In this document: positions 23,690 through 28,405 of the stretch, piece by piece
How the letters are laid out: every line of letters begins with the position of its first letter
Position numbering within the stretch: position 1 is the first letter of the stretch
Source: UBA4661 sp002405405
Lineage (GTDB): Bacteria > Bacteroidota > Ignavibacteria > Kapaibacteriales > UBA4661
DNA: 28,405 nt
Assembly: GCA_036847245.1 (NCBI GenBank)
Contig: DAIUAL010000013.1
Location: forward strand, 1 to 28,405
Reading direction: 5' to 3'
Program-made: the position numbers and the translations under genes
Notes under the pieces: model-generated
Seen by the model: only the letters and a program-made list of their open reading frames with translations
Told to the model about the DNA's origin: nothing
Database searches by the model: none

Positions 23690-25315
23690 TTACCTCTGTA
23701 CGACTACTTGTCGTGTAATCAGCACTTCGTTGTATTGCATACGGTAGTAATAAACACCTTGTGGCAATGACGACACATCGCATAAAATCGTGTGCTGTCC
23801 GCTCATCTCATATGCATCACGCAAGGTAGAGAGTTCACGCCCCTGCACATCAAAAAGTTTGACAGTTACCATACCGGCAGTTGGGAGTTTGTAGTCAATC
23901 GTCATAAGTGACGATGCAGGATTCGGGAAATGCCGAAGCATACCAAGATCACCATTAGCACCGATGGGCGTATTCCGAACAGAGGTTGTTGTGCGGCGCA
24001 CAATCGGAATCTGCGCAAATGCAGTAGGTTCTTTGCGTACAGCAGCAAAGAGTTCATCCGGTGTTGCATCAAACCATTGCGACAGTACGGAAGCATACAA
24101 CTGACGAAAATCATACTGCATTGCAAGATTATTTCCATTAACAAGATTAGTCAAACTAGGGTTTGTACCAATAATGCCGGGTTGAACATTTTTGCCGAAG
24201 AAGAATACCGGCGCCGATGTACCATGGTCAGTACCTACACTGCTATTTTGTTCCACACGACGACCAAATTCGGAAAAAGTCATTCCGAGCACTTTGTCTT
24301 CGACTCCTTGCAAACGCAAATCATCTTGAAAATTTTTGATCGCATCCGAAATCCTCAACATCAATTGTGCATGTGCTCCCGCAATAGGTGTACCGGCAGT
24401 AACTTGATTGACATGTGTATCAAAGCCACCAATTTGCACGGCATAGATCCGAGTTTTCAAACCACCGGCAATTAAGCGAGCAACAATCGCTAGTTGTGCG
24501 GCAAGAGGATTATTCGTTGCATAGGTTACACGATTTGTCGCACGATCTGCCGCACGTTTGATCGAAGAAGCATATTCCATCGACTGTGCTTGAATCTGGC
24601 GAATATAGGCAATATTTTGCCCGGCAAGTGAGTTGTCCGCCGCTTCACCTGCAGCATTGCGATTTGCTGCACCGGAACCATTGACTAGGTTATAAAACGC
24701 TTGCGGATCGGTAAGAGCTACAGCCATTGTTTCACCTGCGGCTCGAAAGATTGTCGAAACCTGAGCACTGATTTGAATTGCTAATGGATCAGGCATGGCG
24801 GGATTTGGATAATTGTCTGGGTAGTTTGGATACGCAACATCCAAGAAACGTCCATTCCAGCCTGTTACGAGTGTTTGATTGGAATCAGAAGCCGTCATCC
24901 AAATATCCGTAGAGCGTGAGTGCGAAAAGTTGGGCGAAGGATAACTTACACCGTGTACGAGCGTAACTTTCCCATCATCATACAAAGATTTCAAGCCTGT
25001 CATAGCAGGATGCAAGCCCATTGTTGACGCCACACCGGTTGAGCCAAGACGAATTGCCGCTGCTTCAGGGATAGCAATTGTTGGTCGTACAGTACTGTAT
25101 CGTGCATATTGGTCGAGCGGAATAACCATATTTAAGCCGTCATTGCCACCCTGCATTTGGAGCAGGACGAGAATTTTATCCGTGTTAGCAGCAAGCCCTG
25201 CCATGGATTGCACAATCGGCGACTGCGCCATAGCACGAACCGACATCCCATTGATAGCTACCGGCAATGCGATCCCTGCATTCATCGCTTGCTGAAGAAA
25301 GTTTCTGCGATTCAT
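23690..25315 (-). CDS. DUF1501 secreted protein with Tat-like signal and T9SS sorting domain
   Basis: 541 residues. N-terminus MNRRNFLQQ carries a twin-arginine-like motif and a hydrophobic stretch, with cleavage near AMA-Q (30). The DUF1501 domain (about 45-440) shows the family phrases VLLQMQGGNDGLNMVIP, NFSHSRSTDIW and MTFSEFGRRVEQN, then DHGTSAPVFFFG; the fold is related to the alkaline phosphatase/sulfatase superfamily, but enzyme activity is not established. The last ~80 residues (HFPNPASS onward, with LPQGVYYYRM) are a type A type IX secretion sorting domain, so the protein should be exported to the surface. It sits 48 bp after DUF1800, the usual partner. Combination of Tat export and T9SS would imply folding in the cytoplasm first. 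Confidence 0.88.
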   Translation of the reverse strand: MNRRNFLQQAMNAGIALPVAINGMSVRAMAQSPIVQSMAGLAANTDKILVLLQMQGGNDGLNMVIPLDQYARYSTVRPTIAIPEAAAIRLGSTGVASTMGLHPAMTGLKSLYDDGKVTLVHGVSYPSPNFSHSRSTDIWMTASDSNQTLVTGWNGRFLDVAYPNYPDNYPNPAMPDPLAIQISAQVSTIFRAAGETMAVALTDPQAFYNLVNGSGAANRNAAGEAADNSLAGQNIAYIRQIQAQSMEYASSIKRAADRATNRVTYATNNPLAAQLAIVARLIAGGLKTRIYAVQIGGFDTHVNQVTAGTPIAGAHAQLMLRISDAIKNFQDDLRLQGVEDKVLGMTFSEFGRRVEQNSSVGTDHGTSAPVFFFGKNVQPGIIGTNPSLTNLVNGNNLAMQYDFRQLYASVLSQWFDATPDELFAAVRKEPTAFAQIPIVRRTTTSVRNTPIGANGDLGMLRHFPNPASSLMTIDYKLPTAGMVTVKLFDVQGRELSTLRDAYEMSGQHTILCDVSSLPQGVYYYRMQYNEVLITRQVVVQR

Positions 25316-25363
25316 AGTTGTAAAAGAAGAAGAGTGTGGGATTTCGACGAATTATCAAAGGGA

Positions 25364-26983
25364 TTACATGAGTTGATACTCTGCCATACGCATAATGTAC
25401 TGCAACACCGACAATATGCGCGATGTGACTGCTGTACGATTCGCCGCCGTGGAGTTCGTTGCCGTTGCGAGTTTCCAGTACTCGGGCCACTCTGCAACAC
25501 TAATGCCTTGCACCAGTACCTCTGAGACGATATAGCCAATCATCGTATCGGTGAGTGTTGTTGGCAGCAGCATATCGGCAATATCGGCTACAAGGCGCGT
25601 TGGATCATCAGGACGCGCAAACTGTTGCGCAAAAACCAGTAAGTCTAGTCGAAGAGTTGTGTTACCGGTCGTCGTGTTTTGCGTCCATCCATTTCCTGCT
25701 AATTGACCCAATCGCTCAATTAAAAAACTTGTGCGCTGTGGCATCGTCGCCGTACTGACCCACAATCGGTACATGTCGGGCGTCTGATAATAGGGGGGCC
25801 AGCCAAAGACCGTCGGTGCATCAAGGACACTCATCTGTAAATTGAAGGTTGTACCGCGAATCGCATTAAAATAATTGTAATTGCCAATACGATTCTGTGC
25901 CGACGTAGGAAATTGGATGTTCAATCGCTGGAAGAAATCCAGCGTAAAATCAATCGGATTTTTAATCATTGCCCCGCGAAGAGACATATCATAGAAATGC
26001 TCGCTCGAGAACATCCGTCGCAAGGTCGGTACAAGTTCATAGCGATTCGTCTGTAACTCAGTTGCTAACGGACGAATAAAATTCATTTCAACATCATTAG
26101 AGATATCAGAGTTAAAGAAAAAGATGTACAGCTGACGCACATAGTTACGGGCAGTCTCAATTTGGCGGAAAATCATATCGAGTAATTCATTGATTTCACG
26201 CGGACCATCGGCGGCAGTCCGCCCACCCCGAATGATTGTGTTGCCATAAGCAGACGAAAATTGTTTATCTGTGGGGTCATGGCGCGTCGTATTATAATCT
26301 ACGGTGATTGTTCCCGTTAGACGGCTTGTTGCAGGAATTGTCCAACCCGACAGTACACGAGCAGCGGCACGAATATCTGCTTCGGTATAGTTAGTATAAT
26401 CGCCGGTAGCACGTTCCGGTCCTTTGCCAATCGTGAACAGTTCCTGTAATTCACGAGCATAATTTTCATTAGCGCGATTGGTGCCATCAGCACGATTAAC
26501 ATTTCCATTCAAAAAAATCAGCATGGCGGGATCAATGGTAATCTCATAGAGCAGTGTGCGGATATTCCCCATTGCAAAGCGGCGAAGGAGCTGATTCTGC
26601 CGATACATATAGCGTGAATCCAACACGGTTGTTTGATTACTCACCAAATGCCCATGCCAAAAGAGTGTCATTTTCTCTCGCAGAGACAATCCCTGACGAT
26701 ACATCAGATCAAGCCACCATGCACGCAGAGAATTCACAAAATTGCCGTTGTCGTTGTTGCCATCGTACGCTTTGTCATGGAATGTCGTACCATCTGCCCA
26801 ATTCACCGGGGGATCGGGTAATACGGCATTTGCTGTTGAGAGCAACTGATTAATAGCGGCATCCATACCCATGCTTTGCACTTGGCTAGTCAGCGTGCGG
26901 TTCGCACCAAAGGTGGTTCGGCGAAGAAGATGCTCAGCTGTTTGTTGTGTCCAAGCACCAACATATTTGTCAATCATAGCCAT
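25364..26983 (-). CDS. DUF1800 family protein
   Basis: 539 residues from ATG 26983 (an in-frame ATG two codons later is possible). Family signatures: AEHLLRRTTFG near the start, MTLFWHGHLVS in the first third, NYARELQELFTIG at about 170, ARVLSGWTIP, FFNSDIS, and the C-terminal part with PTVFGWPPYYQTPDMYRLW. Mostly helical; biochemical role unknown, though it is nearly always next to a DUF1501 gene, as here, and the pair is thought to act together at the cell surface. Unlike its partner, it has no visible signal peptide or sorting domain, so its route out, if exported, would be as a partner of DUF1501 or unknown. It is the first gene of the two-gene unit. Confidence 0.88.
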   Translation of the reverse strand: MAMIDKYVGAWTQQTAEHLLRRTTFGANRTLTSQVQSMGMDAAINQLLSTANAVLPDPPVNWADGTTFHDKAYDGNNDNGNFVNSLRAWWLDLMYRQGLSLREKMTLFWHGHLVSNQTTVLDSRYMYRQNQLLRRFAMGNIRTLLYEITIDPAMLIFLNGNVNRADGTNRANENYARELQELFTIGKGPERATGDYTNYTEADIRAAARVLSGWTIPATSRLTGTITVDYNTTRHDPTDKQFSSAYGNTIIRGGRTAADGPREINELLDMIFRQIETARNYVRQLYIFFFNSDISNDVEMNFIRPLATELQTNRYELVPTLRRMFSSEHFYDMSLRGAMIKNPIDFTLDFFQRLNIQFPTSAQNRIGNYNYFNAIRGTTFNLQMSVLDAPTVFGWPPYYQTPDMYRLWVSTATMPQRTSFLIERLGQLAGNGWTQNTTTGNTTLRLDLLVFAQQFARPDDPTRLVADIADMLLPTTLTDTMIGYIVSEVLVQGISVAEWPEYWKLATATNSTAANRTAVTSRILSVLQYIMRMAEYQLM

Positions 26984-27397
26984 AATGGTACGGCAAAAAA
27001 AGTAGAAAAAGATGATATGAGTTTACAATCGATATATGAGCGCAGCACCATACAGAAAATATCACATGCTTACAACAACTTGTATTTACACATCGCGCGT
27101 ACTATACACTGCGAGATATAACCTCTATGATATGCTCTGCTTATAAAAGGTTTAAATGTTAGCAATTCTTTTTTAAAGATGACACCATATCAACGCCGTA
27201 ACGTCTTTCGCACCCTGACACCATATTAAAAGATACACCACATGCTTTTGGCAGTTTGCGGCAATGCACATTACAGGGATTTTCTACTAGATTGCTACTA
27301 TTGCTATTGAGTATTGTTCTATTTCTTTTTAGCTTTCTACTTCGGATCTTTCTACTTAAAATAACACGCTAATTTCTTAAACGTTTCACACATAATC
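26984..27397. other. Divergent intergenic region, DUF1800 / arginyltransferase-like gene
   Basis: 414 bp with no coding sequence. An 11-bp direct repeat TGACACCATAT occurs at 27180-27190 and 27216-27226, 36 bp apart, possibly an operator pair. T-rich leader before the ATG at 27398. No RNA gene recognised. Confidence 0.5.
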
Positions 27398-28204
27398 ATG
27401 CAAATTCTTTTTTCCGAATACCACAAGAATTATACCACCTATACCTTTGGCTACGCAATCTATGCAATCCCCGATCATCCAAACGAGTATGCTGATATCT
27501 ACCACAAGGGTTTTCTACCGTACACAGGCGATACAACACTGACACAGCCTATGCTCTACATGGCGCGAAGTTTTCGAATCGACCTCGCTCGCTATGCGGA
27601 AAGCTCGGAGAATCGTCGTGTCAATCGCAAAGCCGAGCCTTTTGCTATGGCAATGGATATTATCTCCAAAGAGAGTTTCGACTTGTCAGACGAAAATTTT
27701 ATTTCCTTTTGTACGAATTATGCCGAAGAGCGGTTTTCAGGTGGCAGTATGAGTAGGGAACGCCTACAATATGTATTGCACCACAGCAATTGCACCCATA
27801 TCGCCCATGTCAAGAGTGCTGAGCGAACAATCGGCTACATTGTTCTTGGTCTGCACGGCGCTGGTACTGAGCTTGCTTGTTTGCAATACTGGTTTGCCTT
27901 TTTTGATACAACACTGATGGAACACTTTCCGGTCGGCAAATGGATGATGGGACATGCCATACGCTATGCCAAAGAACAAGGTATGCACTATGCGTATCTT
28001 GGTACCTGCTACACCGAAAAGGCACTCTATAAAACTCGTGATTTTTCAGGCGGGGAATTTTTTATCGGCAACCGCTGGCACAGTGATATTGATGTACTCA
28101 AAACACTTTGTAAGCGTGATACAGAAGTACCTGAACCCGATAGCGATTTGCTGAAATATGATGAATACAGCTCTGCCTACGGCATACATCGTACTGAGTC
28201 TTAA
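27398..28204 (+). CDS. Arginyl-tRNA-protein-transferase (ATE)-like GNAT-fold protein
   Basis: 268 residues. The C-terminal half resembles the ATE C-terminal (GNAT-like) domain: TIGYIVLGLHG, LQYWFAFFDTTLMEHFPVGKW and YAKEQGMHYAYLGTCYTE, then ALYKTRDF, which parallels the YYYLGYxI...MxYK phrase of aminoacyl-tRNA-protein transferases. Such enzymes put Arg or Leu on N-terminal residues of proteins marked for degradation (N-degron pathway). The Cys-rich N-terminal domain of full ATE is not present; residues 1-110 are not recognised beyond MQILFSEYHKN. The catalytic role is therefore inference, and a non-tRNA-dependent acyltransferase is possible. It stands alone, with no ClpS or ClpAP genes nearby. 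Confidence 0.7.
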   Translation: MQILFSEYHKNYTTYTFGYAIYAIPDHPNEYADIYHKGFLPYTGDTTLTQPMLYMARSFRIDLARYAESSENRRVNRKAEPFAMAMDIISKESFDLSDENFISFCTNYAEERFSGGSMSRERLQYVLHHSNCTHIAHVKSAERTIGYIVLGLHGAGTELACLQYWFAFFDTTLMEHFPVGKWMMGHAIRYAKEQGMHYAYLGTCYTEKALYKTRDFSGGEFFIGNRWHSDIDVLKTLCKRDTEVPEPDSDLLKYDEYSSAYGIHRTES

Positions 28205-28405
28205 GCACTCTCAATAAGCAGTTTGCTATTACTTGTGATTTTCTTGGTTGCTGAATGCGACTACAGACCACATCGTATGCGTCTCGCAACGCTACAGCAA
28301 TATTTTTCTTGCTCACCAAGCAATAGGGGCAGTAACAAAAACAAAATTTCGGTACTGCTACACAATGTATGATGAAAAGAAGCCGAGCGTAGGCGCATAT
28401 TCAAA
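28205..28405. other. Right-edge non-coding stretch
   Basis: 201 bp with no supported gene, terminator or RNA; short open frames there are antisense shadows. The window ends inside it. Confidence 0.4.

Noticed and set aside
27180..27226. TGACACCATAT direct repeat as a mobile-element or attachment site
   Set aside because: Only two short copies and no transposase or integrase nearby; at most an operator pair.
1..28405. tRNA, rRNA, CRISPR or riboswitch
   Set aside because: No T-loop/acceptor patterns, no repeated spacer structure and no leader motif recognised on either strand.

Overview
The window looks like chromosomal DNA from a moderately AT-rich, flagellated, Gram-negative bacterium of the Bacteroidota/Chlorobiota (FCB) superphylum. 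The evidence is a C-terminal type IX secretion sorting domain (DUF1501 protein), a TonB-dependent receptor with a carboxypeptidase-regulatory-like N-domain, adenylate cyclases and a TPR histidine kinase of the kind common in that group, a FliW/CsrA/MotB set, and few strong Shine-Dalgarno sites. A Kapabacteria/Ignavibacteria-like lineage is possible, but the phylum call is inference. I see no tRNA, rRNA, CRISPR array, insertion sequence or phage gene.

Layout. 156-4131 (minus): a TonB-dependent receptor followed, after a clear intrinsic terminator, by a secreted purple-acid-phosphatase-like lipoprotein. 4132-4607: intergenic with a Fur-box-like palindrome. 4608-5330 (plus): RDD membrane protein. 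5366-11883 (minus): a run of seven genes in transcription order: GT2 glycosyltransferase, motB (4-bp overlap), fliW, csrA, two CheY-like receivers with long unstructured tails, and a periplasmic thioredoxin/NHL-repeat protein. 12030-13832 (minus): rpsA with hairpins downstream. 14172-16076 (plus): chemoreceptor. 16284-23594 (plus): carboxyltransferase (pccB type), membrane adenylate cyclase, TPR histidine kinase, and a second membrane (MASE2) adenylate cyclase. 23690-26983 (minus): DUF1800 then DUF1501, the latter with Tat-like signal and T9SS domain. 27398-28204 (plus): arginyl-tRNA-protein-transferase-like protein.

Main oddities. Two otherwise complete genes, the TonB receptor and the MASE2 adenylate cyclase, are each cut by one in-frame TAG with the frame intact on both sides. 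In both cases the stop separates the export or sensor part from the working domain. TAG ends only 1 of the 19 genes here (TAA 16, TGA 2), so two internal TAGs deserve a check as sequence error, nonsense mutation or readthrough. The histidine kinase also has no ATG start. The cyclase, kinase, cyclase block shares one coiled-coil transducer segment that aligns without gaps, suggesting a swappable signal-transmission module and a locus devoted to cAMP and phosphorelay signalling. The motility block carries a CsrA-type site on the csrA ribosome binding site.
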